This document shows, piece by piece, positions 1 to 10,560 of a stretch of 64,000 nucleotides of DNA. The stretch is from Dipteris shenzhenensis (taxonomy: Eukaryota; Polypodiophyta; Polypodiopsida; Gleicheniales): assembly GCA_047967505.1 (NCBI GenBank), contig CM106541.1. One strand, 5' to 3'. Under the pieces are notes generated by a model that was given only the letters and a program-made list of their open reading frames with translations, was not told the origin of the DNA and did not search any database. The translations under genes and the position numbers were made by a program. How positions within the stretch are numbered: the stretch's first letter is position 1; each line of letters begins with the position of its first letter.

Positions 1-1540
1 TGCATCTGCAATTGCTTCTTATTGCTGCTCTGCAAAAGGAGTCTTCTTTCTTCTTGTTGTTTCTTCCATCGCAGATGTTGCAAAAGTATCTTCCATTCCT
101 GTTTTGATATTGTGCCAGCACTTTCCTCGACTCGTACTCTATTCCTTATGCCTTGACCTAGCTTTTTAGCTTTCTTATCTTGTAGTCTTTCTCTACTTCT
201 CTCGCAAGCCATGGTGATCTGCATGTTGCCATTGATGCCATGGCCACAATCAGTCCAAAATAGACTCAGAGAACCTAGCTAGTGAGGCAAGCAAAGAATA
301 GAAGACAACTTACCCGAAAGAAGACAATGGCAAACCAAAGTCTACGCAAGATCACGTCAAGGTGCATATGGGTCACAGGGCATTTGTAGGGTAGGGGCAA
401 GTTTAGGTACTTAATCTTCCAAGATTTGATGGGCGAGAGGTGTGAAAATTCAAAATTTGCAAGAGTAGTGAGATTTTAACCGCTGGTTTTCCCGCATCCG
501 GTGATATACGTCAGCATAATTGGATATCCCAAACAAGTGCAATGTGGACTAAAATGCTTTAAAACACAAATAGGACAAAGGGCACACTATCGGGTTTGAT
601 GCTATGTATTATGAAATGCAATGACCTTTGGCATGCTTATGAGCCATATATCAATCAAGGAAAAAGAGACAATTCAAAATTGTAAATAGTATTGGATTTA
701 TTAAAAGATCTTTGCACATGCACAAATTATAATTTTTCAGCTTCTTCCATTTTAGGGTGAATCTAGATACCAATACCAACAACTATCAATGTTTTAAGAC
801 TGCCATGCAAGAGTCCCACTAGTTTGGATTCCAAAATTTCAACCCATTTTGGTTTTCAACAAATAAAAAAAAAGTTATAAAGCGTGCCCTCAAATGGGTA
901 TGCATCACTTTAGCACAACATTCGAGGCCTATTAACCCATGTCTAATGTTCTCATTTAGGTGTGTCCTTGGGTTAAGGAGAAGCTTACATAGTGTACTTT
1001 TGAATGATTACTTGGTTGCATGTATGTATAGAATAAAATTTTGATATTTTTGCTTAAATTGTTATACCCTATAGTCTTCAGGATGCATGCTTCACATGCA
1101 ACATAGCACTTGTAATGCTTTAACAGTCTCATTCCAAATCTCTTATTCCATAATTTTTTTCTCTCATGTTCAAGTTTGGAATGTCTACTACAACTTGAAG
1201 ACAAAGTTTGCCAAATTCCATTGAGCAATGCATAAGTTATGGGTCATGCAAAATACCTATATACAGAAAAGTCCTTGAACCTCACAAAAAATGGCTACAC
1301 CCAAGCAAACAATGAACCTGAAAGATAGTGAAGAAGGAGCACAAGGAGAATCCAAATGCATTTGAGGCTTAGCAGAGGGCAGGGAGGATACACTTGGAGA
1401 CCGCAAGTCCTTCGCACCTTGTGAGCAGTTTGAGGTAATGAGACATGGGTGGTAAGTATATATTTATCTTCTACTGAATATCTAATATGTTCAGTTGTTC
1501 AAATGATTTGTCATTCATATCTAACTAATTGAATTTGGAT
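1..1540. other. Non-coding stretch, no recognisable gene
   Basis: AT-rich DNA with stop codons in every frame and no open frame of recognisable composition. I saw no tRNA-like fold, LTR end or transposon terminus. It is probably old decayed repeat or intergenic DNA. Confidence 0.5.
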
Positions 1541-1544
1541 CCAT

Positions 1545-1900
1545 AGGAATCTATGATGATTGGAAGGCCTCTAGATGACGAGGAGTATAGAAGGGCATTT
1601 AGGATTGGAGCCAAGCCTTAGTTTAAGGAGAAGGAGAAAGAAAGAGTCAACATGAATTGGAAAAGGATGGCGGCGTGTCATGTGAGTAAACCCTATTCCT
1701 CATCATTATTATTTGACTATCACTGTTGTCTTACAATCGACACTTTTAGTTTTTCTAACTTGTTTCATTCTTAGGGAGGCACATTTGACCCATCTAGAGA
1801 TCTAGATGGAGATCCAAACTTAGAGATTGGATCTGAACAAGAAGCGGTTGTGGGCTCGCAAAAGAGGAGGGCGAGGGATTAGGCACACACAGAGAGACTG
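1545..1900 (+). other. Weak coding-like fragment, unrecognised
   Basis: After an acceptor-like 'ccatag' at about 1545 a frame reads MIGRPLDDEEYRRAFRIGAK and then a stop. Charged coding-like sequence resumes past about 1770 (GGTFDPSRDLDGDP, followed by an Arg-rich tail). The pattern of short charged segments separated by AT-rich DNA suggests the last exons of a decayed transposon gene. I recognise no domain, and the fragment may be spurious. Confidence 0.2.
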
Positions 1901-1978
1901 AGGGCGAGGAGGACGAGGAGCAATAGTAGGATAGGACATTTAGTCATCTAGTATGTTGGTATTTCTGCCCTTCTGTAG

Positions 1979-2122
1979 TGCATTACTTTGGCAGATTTGG
2001 CACTTTGGAGTTCATCACTTTTGCCATTTTGTAGCACAATAGTGCATTACTTCGGCAAATTTGTCATTTTAGAGTTTGGCACTTTTGCCATTTTGTGGCA
2101 CATTATTTTGACAGATTTGCCA
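1979..2122. repeat. 63-bp tandem repeat, about 2.3 copies
   Basis: Two adjacent units begin with GTGCATTAC (1979 and 2042) and share 'TTTGCCATTTTGT' and 'GGCAxATTTG' blocks. A third partial unit follows to about 2122. The unit is about 63 bp and moderately diverged. Confidence 0.7.
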
Positions 2123-2937
2123 GTACTTTGTTGACCTTCTTTGCAAAATTGTAACATTTAATCATGATTCTAATGAAAAAAAAACATATGTGGGGCAGGA
2201 TGGGACTGAAACAAGCCCCATCCTACCCCACAAATATTTTTTTTCACTTCTATAAAAATTTTTCTATAAACCAACACGTGTACCGACACTATAGTGTAAG
2301 TATATATACCGACGACTACATCGACACTCGTGACCATATGTTACCGACAGTGATTCTGACTCTTGCACTAACGGTTTCTTTGCAACATCCACAACGACAG
2401 ACATTCCGACACTTTCCACTTATTTTTTAAAAAAAAATTATCGATGTCAGAAAGCGACCCGTATCTTGTTGTGCATCAAATGAAGGGGGAAATAAATGCC
2501 CTTGGTAGTGGTGGGGGCAAAAGGGAGGCAAGCGGGAGGCTAGTGGGGACCAAAGGAGTTATCTTCACCAATGAGAGGCCAATATGGAATCCTCCATTCT
2601 TTTAATGCTCAAGCCTTCCCATTGGCTAGTTTTCTAATCACAAATCTTAAGGACGTAATCCAAGAGGCCCTTTTGAGTCCAAAAGTCCACTAATGAATGT
2701 TTTGCAAAGTTTAAAATAAAAAATTAGCTTCTTGTTTCTATCTTATGACAATGATAGCTTCAAATTTGAATTCTCACTTCATTTAGGCCATTTTTGTGAT
2801 GGATTAGTGCTACAAAGTTAGGGCCCATAGTAGTGGCCCCTATAGCCTAGAGGCAAGATATGACCCATGGAGGGAGATTGAGAGCCAATAGGGGGCCCTT
2901 GTTGGTGAAAAATGCTATGAGAACATGAGAGATGGGG

Positions 2938-3007
2938 CGAAGGGGGGGAGGGGAGGGATAAAAGGGGGGAAGGAGGGGAGGGGAGGGATAAAAGGGGGGG
3001 AGGGATA
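2938..3007 (+). repeat. G-rich tandem repeat with runs of 4-7 G
   Basis: Two copies of a ~28-bp unit (GGGGAGGGGAGGGATAAAAG and following G's) contain many closely spaced G runs on the plus strand, a sequence class able to form G-quadruplexes. No gene start lies close enough to assign a regulatory role. Confidence 0.65.
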
Positions 3008-3019
3008 ATCTACCATGTG

Positions 3020-3530
3020 TCCCTTCTTGACTTCTATGACACTGCCTTGCTCAAGGATAAAACCCCTGCCATGTCCTTGCCCGCTATAAATGGAGGTTTA
3101 GCCACTTCATCCACCATAGCCAGTAGCACTATCTCGCCATCGTGCCCTTTATCTATGGATCTAGAAGGCATCATGATCAAGACAGCCTCATAGCTATGAC
3201 TCCTCACAAGCCATGGAAAGGCTTTAGAGTAGAGGGTAGAGGCACTGTGAGGAGAGGAGGGTAGATGAGGGTCTTGCACTCTAAGCAACAGCCAAATATT
3301 TGAGAAGAGCTGCAACACATGTGCAATCTCATGGGCCAGGTTGGCATCTGTGGCCACGACACGAATTCTGTTGTCCAACTTGAGATTCATTCTCAAGAGG
3401 TTCACTAGGGTCATTACGCGTAGGAGTTGGGATGTGAGGGATGTCGAGTAGGGAGGGAGGAGGATCGTTAGGAGGGAGATGATATTGTTGCTTTTGGGAA
3501 TCTTTTAGGAATTGAAGAGGGATCGCCAAA
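3020..3530 (-). pseudogene. Coding-like remnant, possibly GLTP/ACD11-like
   Basis: On the minus strand a 126-codon frame (3034-3414) and the sequence just upstream read like protein. The segment includes LYSKAFPWLVRSHSYEAV followed by IMMPSR. The spacing of an Ala-Ser-rich helix, a Tyr/Phe, 'VR...AV' and 'MP.R' recalls the C-terminal half of glycolipid-transfer-protein family members (ACD11-type), where the usual motif is closer to 'WAVRKAV..GMYALPTR'. The match is weak: no long N-terminal part is visible, the frame changes near 3410-3420, and the ATG at 3414 is unlikely to be the true start. If real, it is a truncated pseudogene. Otherwise treat it as unrecognised. Confidence 0.25.
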
Positions 3531-4673
3531 GCTCATTGAGAGCTTTTGAGAAGGCAGTGTTGGAGGAAGGCTGGCCTAAGAGATTGAGCGATGGCAAGCA
3601 GGGAGCAAACTGAGCAGCATGAAAGCCAGGAATTCAAATAAGGACCACAAACACGAGACAAGGGGTAGGGCGGTGCAGACTTGTCTCCATATGAAAGAGT
3701 AAAAACAAGATTGTCTCCATCTTCAAGTCCTTACGACAGGCCCACAATCGTTGCTTCTTCTTATCAACCTGCACCTCTGTATTCCAACTGTGGTCTGATT
3801 GCAAAGAACGAAGCCCCCCGCATGAATTGCAGCTTTGAACCCTGTAGTTGTTGATTTTTTATACATTTTTCTCCAAAGTGTATGAGGTGTGTGATTCAAA
3901 TGCGAATTCTGATTGCTTAAGCAAATTAGGTGCAAAATTACGATTGAAACGCAACAACGGAAACGGGAATGTGAAGTCACAAATTTTCATGCATTAGTAG
4001 ACCCAATACTATTTAGTATTTAGTATATTGGAATATGACCCATGGTGCGAGGGGTCACTTGAAAAATATTGGTCCATCGGGGAGGGAGTTTCTATGAGAG
4101 AAGATGGTTAGAAAGAAATCCCGTTCTCATGAGGGAGTTTCTATGAGAGAAGATGGTGAGCATGAAATCCCTTTCATGACCTCATAGCATGTCACTTGGA
4201 GCTTGCCCTCAAGAGCATGTCACTTGGAGCATGCCCTCTCAATTAAACAAACGCGAAATCTGCAGGCCAAGTCCCACGATTAGTTCCGTATCGAAACTCT
4301 TCAAGCAATGCTTTAACCCAACAATGAGCACTAGCAAAGTTACCACATTGCCTTTCGTTATTTAGACTCTGTCCGCCCAGCTAGATACTCGTCGTCATCG
4401 GTTCTATCGAATAGTCGAATGGACCTGCCGCCTGCTCAAAGTTACAATGCTGCTTCGTGTTGTCCACACCAGGGAGAGAGAAAGACCACACGACTATTTT
4501 GCCCTGATGAGAAACGGAGACGGCAGAGAGAAGAGTTTCTTCAGTCTGAAGGCAGACAGAAGAGCTTCTTGAGTGTCCCGTTGCGTTCTGTCATCTCCAT
4601 CAACTAGATACTCGCATAGGCTTGCTTTTAAGAGCTCCAACTGCGTAGCGCTAGCATCGAAAGCAGAGACACA

Positions 4674-4678
<5 letters not shown>

Positions 4679-4714
<36 letters not shown>
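4679..4714 (+). repeat. (AG)n microsatellite in the probable XTH 5' leader
   Basis: An uninterrupted AG dinucleotide run of about 18 units ends about 75 bp before the XTH start codon, so it probably lies in the 5' UTR or core promoter. GA runs are common near plant transcription starts. No convincing TATA box could be placed. Confidence 0.85.
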
Positions 4715-4717
<3 letters not shown>

Positions 4718-4789
4718 AAGAGATCCGTCTTCTTCCTCAGCATAGCCTCATCATCCTACTGCAAAGCCAAATAGCTTTTCCCACCACTC

Positions 4790-6109
4790 ATGGATGCCCA
4801 AAACTGCATCGCTTTCTTGACCATCCTCGCACTCGTTCACTTCTCCTACGCCGCATTAACATCAGTATTTTTCACAGATTCCGCCCCTGATCATATCCAG
4901 TTTGTTGATAATGGCCAGGAGATCCTCTTAACGCTTGATCAGAAAAACGGTAACGTTTCTACAGCTTTGCTTTCTCTTTCATCTCTCAGGTCCTGTAAAC
5001 TGGGGGAAGGCTAGGCTCACGTATCGTGCTCTTGTTGTCTCTAGCTTCCGGATTTGAATCCTATAATGGGTACCTCTTCGGTAGCTTCAACATCCAAATG
5101 AAACTCCCTGCGAACGATTCGGCAGGCACGGTCACCACATATTATGTAAGGCCGCGACGATATTTCCAATCAATATTTTAGCTTCGTGTGTTTCTTGCAA
5201 AGTTCATGCTGCCAACAGGAGGAAACTAAGGCATATGCATCCGCAGATGTCCTCTTTAGGCTTGACCCACGACGAGCTCGATTTCGAGTTTCTGGGCAAT
5301 TTGTCTGGCGATCCTTTCATACTCCAGACTAACGTCTACTCAAATGGGGTAGGCGGCAGGGAGCAACGCATCTTCCTTTGGTTTGATCCCACAGCGGACT
5401 TCCATAACTATTCGCTCCTCTGGAACGAGCAGCTAGTTGTGTATGTGTCTCAACCGAGCCGTCTCACCGTTGATTTCAGCAAACGCTGCTGCAAAATTTT
5501 GTCCCTCTGCTTGCACAGCGTCGACTGACCCAATTGAAATGCAGGTTCTCTGTCGACAGCACGCCCATCCGCATATTTCCAAACCTGGCGGCAGCAAAGG
5601 GCGTCCCTTACTTGAACAATCAAACAATGAAGGTTTATGCCAGCATTTGGGATGGAGATGGCTGGGCAACAGACGGAGGGCTGGTCAAGATCAACTGGAC
5701 GCAAGCTCCTTTTGTGGCATCTTACCGCGGATTCACCGCAGACGCTTGCACCGACACTACAATGACGTCTGCAACAGAGTGCGCGGCAACAAAATGGTGG
5801 AATCAGGCGAGCTATGAAATGCTGACTTCGGACCAGGAGGATGAGCTGAAGGCAGTGCAAGAGACATATATGGTCTACAACTATTGCACCGATTGGAAGA
5901 GATACAATGTCACGCCTCCTGAATGTGCATACACGATGTTCACTGAGGCTCCTGCAGCGCCATCTTCATTGCCATCCCCTTCCGCTTTGGGGTTAGATAT
6001 ATCTCCATCCCAACCTGATCCGTCCAGTCGAGCAGCCAAAACTCTTCTTCATCTAATGCTCACTTTCTTTTCCGTCGTCCTTTCCCTTTCGCTACTTAAA
6101 ATTCTGTAA
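4790..6109 (+). CDS. Xyloglucan endotransglucosylase/hydrolase (GH16), four exons
   Basis: XTHs cut and rejoin xyloglucan in the wall. Exons that restore one frame with GT-AG borders: 4790-4949, 5045-5145, 5247-5440 and 5545-6109, giving 339 residues. Residues 1-21 form a signal peptide (ends SYA). The catalytic motif [11 protein letters not shown] spans about 95-105, with Glu97 the expected nucleophile and Glu101 the acid/base; canonical Ile is Leu here. The conserved family N-glycosylation site NLS follows at 105. The XET_C domain (about 236-279) has [12 protein letters not shown] and PPEC. Residues 280-339 are unusual: a Ser/Pro/Ala-rich linker and then about 20 hydrophobic residues at the very end, as in GPI-anchor signals. 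The ATG at 4790 is chosen because it directly precedes the signal peptide. No lesion is visible; this is the only intact host-type gene in the window. Confidence 0.93.
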
Positions 6110-6474
6110 GCACTAATTATACTCGCTCGGTCTTGCCCAGGCGAGCTGGGGAGTAAGGCTTTCTTTCATTCATGGATTCTGCTGCGCAGCTCACCATCTC
6201 CAGTTGCTTGGAGGCAGGTGTGGCTAAGGATTTTGAACTCGCAGAAAACTTGCATCAAGGAATCCTGCTGCTGCAAGAGATCAAGAGTGCAACGTCGAAA
6301 CCAAGGTCTTGAAGTGGGTTCCGGCAGGCATTGGGCAGCCGGTCGGATCTTACGTCGAAGTATTTGACGCGACATAGCCATTCCAGGTTCCATTTTGCAC
6401 AACTAATAAGAATGGTCAAAGTTCAGCTTTTTCCGCCCTCACGCTCACTCATGCAAATCTGTCGACTTCGATAT

Positions 6475-6480
6475 AATAAA
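6475..6480 (+). terminator. Possible polyadenylation signal of the XTH gene
   Basis: AATAAA lies about 365 bp downstream of the XTH stop codon in AT-rich DNA. It is the first exact match I noticed after the stop. Plant polyadenylation signals are loose, so this is only a candidate. Confidence 0.35.
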
Positions 6481-6539
6481 TTAAACTTTACGTTGTCCAA
6501 CATTTTTCGCAACAAATCAAGAGAGTTTGCAGATTTTTA

Positions 6540-7669
6540 GCTACTATTTTGAGAAAATATTTTTATAATTTCAAAATGTAAATGTCCCAAGTTCATTGTA
6601 TATACTTAAGGCGTTTTTTGTGAACACTTGTCCAAGCATTGGCTCCCTTATTAGTGTCTCTATGTCCCCACATCCAATCTTTATGTTTTGCAACGACTTG
6701 CATGCTAATAGCTAAACATCTTATTGCTTTTTAAAGCTTTGCTAGGTACATCCCGTGTGGGTAAGTCTAGTATAAGTTCCTCTTATGTGGGTAAGTCTCC
6801 CTAGTATCTCTATGTCCCATGTTTATGACTTCCATGCTAATAACTAAACATCTTATTATTTGTTTGGGTAAGTCTTTTCTATGAAGCTTTTGGGCACCAT
6901 TTTCTTTACACAATGTGGACATTATTTGTTTAGCTAGTGAAGGATTCTTGGCTCAATGGCCCACTTTTTCAAATGTCCGTACCTTGGGAGGCCGTCCACC
7001 ATTAGTCGACAATAAGAACTTTTTCGACTGGCCTATTAAAGACTGCCAAGCCATGGGCGAATGCTTATGAATCCAAACAACATTCCAAAACACAAGACAA
7101 TAGCCAAAAGGATGCTCCATGAGCAATTCTTTTCTTAGAGAGAACCTCGCCACCACCAAATAGAAGATCTCATTAGAATGGACTAGCTTTGGGTCATCTA
7201 TTTTGTACATCAATGGAGTAATCTCTTTATGAGTTTGATGCGGTTTTTTAGGGATCAATTTTCCTTGTGGTTGTATATGGGTTTGATTCACTTCATGGAA
7301 TACATGTATGGCATTGTTTATATTTTTATGGGAGTGAGAAAGTAATTTGGCTGAGAAAATATCCTGTCCCTAATTTTATACATAAACCTCCTAGCCCATT
7401 AGTTTCTCATTCCACATGAAACTTCTTGCAACTCAAGTTTTTGAATTGAGCAAACAAGTGCATTGCATCACCACTATTATACAAAGATACTCGAAGCATT
7501 CAAATGCATGAAGGAAAAATAGCTAACTAGGTTTATGAGCATATGTGTACATGGTGTAATTTGATGATGAGCGCATGTGACAAACTTGTATGTCCTCACT
7601 ACTCATTGGAGTGGTCAACAAGTCTAGGATTCTTTGCACTTTGTCCTTACTTCTAATGAACTGTCGTGA

Positions 7670-7670
<1 letters not shown>
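6540..7670. other. AT-rich spacer with a weak minus-strand coding trace
   Basis: No intact gene. A minus-strand frame at 6953-7291 (112 codons) has protein-like composition (HPFGYCLVFWNVVWIHKHSP) but no domain I recognise and no neighbouring extension. The direct echo 'GTGGGTAAGTCT' occurs at about 6758 and 6788. Probably decayed mobile DNA. Confidence 0.35.

Positions 7671-7671
<1 letters not shown>

Positions 7672-7714
<43 letters not shown>
7672..7714 (+). repeat. (CT)n microsatellite
   Basis: A run of about 21 CT dinucleotides without interruption. Confidence 0.9.
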
Positions 7715-7717
<3 letters not shown>

Positions 7718-8815
7718 CTAAGGATGTCTAGTTTTGGTTACCTCCTTTCAACTTTGGGTAGAGTTGGACATCCAACTTGTACAAAGGAAGGCAACAATTG
7801 AGTAACTAGTATCAATACCTCACTCATAGTATATAACAAATCAAGAGTTTACATGTGTCAAGTTATTTAGGTTTTGTGTTTAAGGTGTCATCCTACAGAG
7901 AGTTTACAAATTACATGTGTCAAGTTATCAAGGTTTTACGTCCAAGGCGTCATCCTATGGAAAGTTTAAATATGTTAATTAAGATATGGGAAGAGGGAAA
8001 CACCTGGCTCATTTAGACACCAAGTGTACCTAATAGATGTGTGGTGAGACACATGACATTGTGTCATATTGGGTCCATCCAAGTGCATTAGGTGGAGGCA
8101 AACGACATGATGGAGGTACAAGGAGGAGGTGTAAGTTGGTAGCATTAGGAAAAAAGGAAACTCATTTTGGGGCCTTTTGGCAAAAAACACTTATTTCATT
8201 AATTTTGGACTTGTCAATGTACAATTCATTTTAATAGATACTTTTGAACTAGTTTATGGATAAAATTTAAAGAAAAACTCACTCTTCAAAACACAGATAA
8301 AAACATAAAAACAAGGAATTTTTAAGAGTGTTTTGAAGGAAATAAAATCAAAATTATAAAACCATAACAAAGATAAGCTACACCAAAAGATAAGAAACAG
8401 TAGCAAATAAAACTAAAATTATGAAAATTAACTTAACTTCTTACATAGATTGGTGCATGGTCCCGATTCATTTTTGTACTTAAATTTCCATTGAAAAAAT
8501 CTACTTTATGAAAATATCCTTCCAAAACCAAAAGATGATACTACCCTTTGAAATAAAGAGTTTATTTACTTACACTATCATATTGTAGAAATGTAATTCT
8601 TACATTATGCTATATTATAGAAATCCTAGTATAATTTTTCATTTTAAAGAATCTTCATTTAAAAGTTTAACTTTTTCTTAACTTATTATTAACTTTAATA
8701 AATAAAAATCATTTAAATCCATGGATAAATTATGTGTGTGTGCGTACTTATGTACGTACATATGTACGTATATATATATAAGGTCCATGCATTAGATTAA
8801 TTTACCATGACAGTC
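7715..8815. other. AT-rich spacer, nothing recognised
   Basis: Contains a direct echo of 'ACATGTGTCAAGTTAT' (about 7853 and 7914) and an alternating TA/GTAC tract at about 8735-8780. I see no gene. Confidence 0.5.
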
Positions 8816-8817
8816 CT

Positions 8818-8990
8818 CATAAATCTCCAAGACTTAATAACGGTGTTAATAAATACCTTTTAAAGTTTCGAAACTCTAATATCTCCAAGAGTTAATAATA
8901 GTGCCAATAAACACCATTCAGAGTTTCAAAAAGCAAAAATGGTATAATCTCAAAGAACTTTATAATGGTGCCAATAAACACCTTGCAATA
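8818..8990. repeat. ~60-bp degenerate tandem repeat, three copies
   Basis: Three successive units share 'ATCTC(C)AAG', then 'TTAATAA', then 'GTGCCAATAAACACC', then 'AGAGTTTC', starting near 8822, 8880 and 8945. The core GGTG-n-AATAAA-CACC is a weak inverted repeat. Confidence 0.6.
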
Positions 8991-9059
8991 CTTACAAAGA
9001 TTTTTTAAGCAAACACTTGCAAATGACGTATCTTGATGGAGGGGGAAAGAGAGGGAAAT

Positions 9060-9615
9060 AAGTTTTTTTTTTTTTAAATAAAAAAATAATTTTATTTTTT
9101 TTAATTTTATTTTTGTTGTCACCTCCACGCTGCTGCGGTAGCGTGATCTCTTGGACAAGGGAGGGAGAAAGGAGAGGAGAAGAGAAGAGAGAGGGAGAGA
9201 AGGGAGGAGAATGGGAAGAGAGAGGGAGAGAAGAGAGGAGAAAGGGAAGGAAGAGGGAGAGGGGGAACGGAGCACAATGCGAGGGAGAGGGAGAGGGAGG
9301 AAGGGAGGGGACCACGATGTGGGAGCGAGAGTAGAAGGAAGAGGGAGAGAGGAAGGGGAGAGTAGAGGGGGGAGTAATAAAATTTTTTAAATAAATTAAA
9401 TTAGATAGGTGGGTGACGAGGAGGAAGCGAAGAGAATGGATAGGGAAAGAGAGGAAAGAAGAGGGGGAAGGAATGATAGTAAGGGAAGAGCGAGGGAAGG
9501 AGAGACAGAGAGAGAGAGACGTGCTACCACGGTAGCGCAAAGGCAATAGCCCAAAAAAAAATGTCACCTTTTTTTTTTACCGCTCCCTTTGCACTGCCGC
9601 AGCAATGCTACTCCC

Positions 9616-9649
<34 letters not shown>

Positions 9650-10148
9650 ATGTGTGTGTGTGTCACCACCGCACACTATAGAAGAAAGGGAGGGAGAGAG
9701 GAGATGAGGAGGAGAGAGAGAGAGAGGGGGGGGAGGGAGAGACGAGGGGAGAAAGACGGAGGGAGAGAAGGGAGGAGAAAGGAGAGGGAGAGGGAGAGGG
9801 AGAGGGGAAGGAGAAGGGATGCGCAACATGAGAGAGAGGGAGAGGGAGAGGGAGTGCAACGCAATGCAAGAGAGAGGGAGAGGGAGAGGGAGAGAGGAAG
9901 GAAGGGGAACACGATGAGAGGGAGGGTGTGATTGAAAAGGGAGGGGGAGAGGTGGGAGTCAATATACTTCCCTCAAGGAATTCAAACTTCCCTCCCCCTT
10001 TTCCCCATTCCCCCCTTCCTCCATTCCCCATTCCCCATTGCCCATTCTCCCCTTCCCCTCCCCCCATTCTCCCCTTCCCCTCCCCCCATTCCCCCTTCCC
10101 TCCCCCTTCCCTCCCCCTTCCCTCCCCCTTCCTTCCCCCTTCCCTCCC
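9060..10148. repeat. Low-complexity purine tract followed by pyrimidine tract
   Basis: After an A/T homopolymer region (9063-9112), 9150-9530 and 9680-9925 are almost pure purine (GAGAGGGA-type) on the plus strand, and 9975-10148 is almost pure pyrimidine (CCCCTTCCCTCC-type). Short runs of C (about 9611-9626), CT and GT sit at about 9605-9665. Long open frames here are composition artefacts. Purine and pyrimidine arms in this order are partly complementary and could fold back or form triplex DNA. Confidence 0.8.
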
Positions 10149-10175
10149 CATGGCAAATTTTCTCCTCAAGGTCCT
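10149..10175 (+). repeat. Left copy of 27-bp direct repeat bracketing the gypsy array
   Basis: Identical to 22745-22771. Its last six bases (GGTCCT) are also the first bases of the truncated gypsy sequence, so the join uses 6-bp microhomology. It is far longer than the 5-bp duplication made by LTR integrases. Confidence 0.85.
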
Positions 10176-10560
10176 CTTCAAAAGTTCGCAAGGATACTTG
10201 GTGTAATCGGTGCCGGAATGCAGGACACTTAGCAGAGGAATGCGGTTTGAATGAGCGGTGGTGTGCGATTTGCCAAACAGCGACGCATACCACGGAGATC
10301 TGCCGCTATAACGCACGAATAGCCCCGACACCAGCGGTGGCGGCGGTAGTTGCGGCACCAGCCGCAGCACCAGCCGCGGTACCAGCCGCACCGGCGAGAA
10401 GACCTTGGTGGCCGAGAACGGCTGGAACAGGTGCAGATGAACCAGCAGGGGAACGGACGTTCCTATGTTTTTATTGCAATCAACCCGGACATCGAAAGGT
10501 AGATTGCGAATTATTCAAGCGCCACAAGGCGGAAAAGGAAGCAATCCGGGATCCGGAGAA
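10170..10560 (+). pseudogene. Gypsy copy 1: gag C-terminus with three zinc knuckles
   Basis: This fragment carries three CX2CX4HX4C knuckles, the first two nearly adjacent (CNRC...EEC, CAIC...EIC) and the third (CFYC...VDC) after an Ala/Pro-rich linker. Gag knuckles bind element RNA during packaging. The N-terminal two thirds of gag are missing. Compared with copy 2, one G is lost from a G run at about 10548 (CCGGGATCC here, CCGGGGATCC there), which shifts gag out of frame with pol. The upstream frame that runs in from the pyrimidine tract is not part of gag. Confidence 0.85.

Noticed and set aside
8992-9567. 191-codon minus-strand frame
   Set aside because: Almost entirely Ser/Leu/Pro/Phe from CT-rich DNA and a poly-A/T tract; no protein-like features.
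9113-10206. Several open frames of 60-240 codons on both strands
   Set aside because: They arise from purine/pyrimidine-rich low-complexity DNA (Arg/Glu/Gly or Ser/Leu/Pro only), with no domain.
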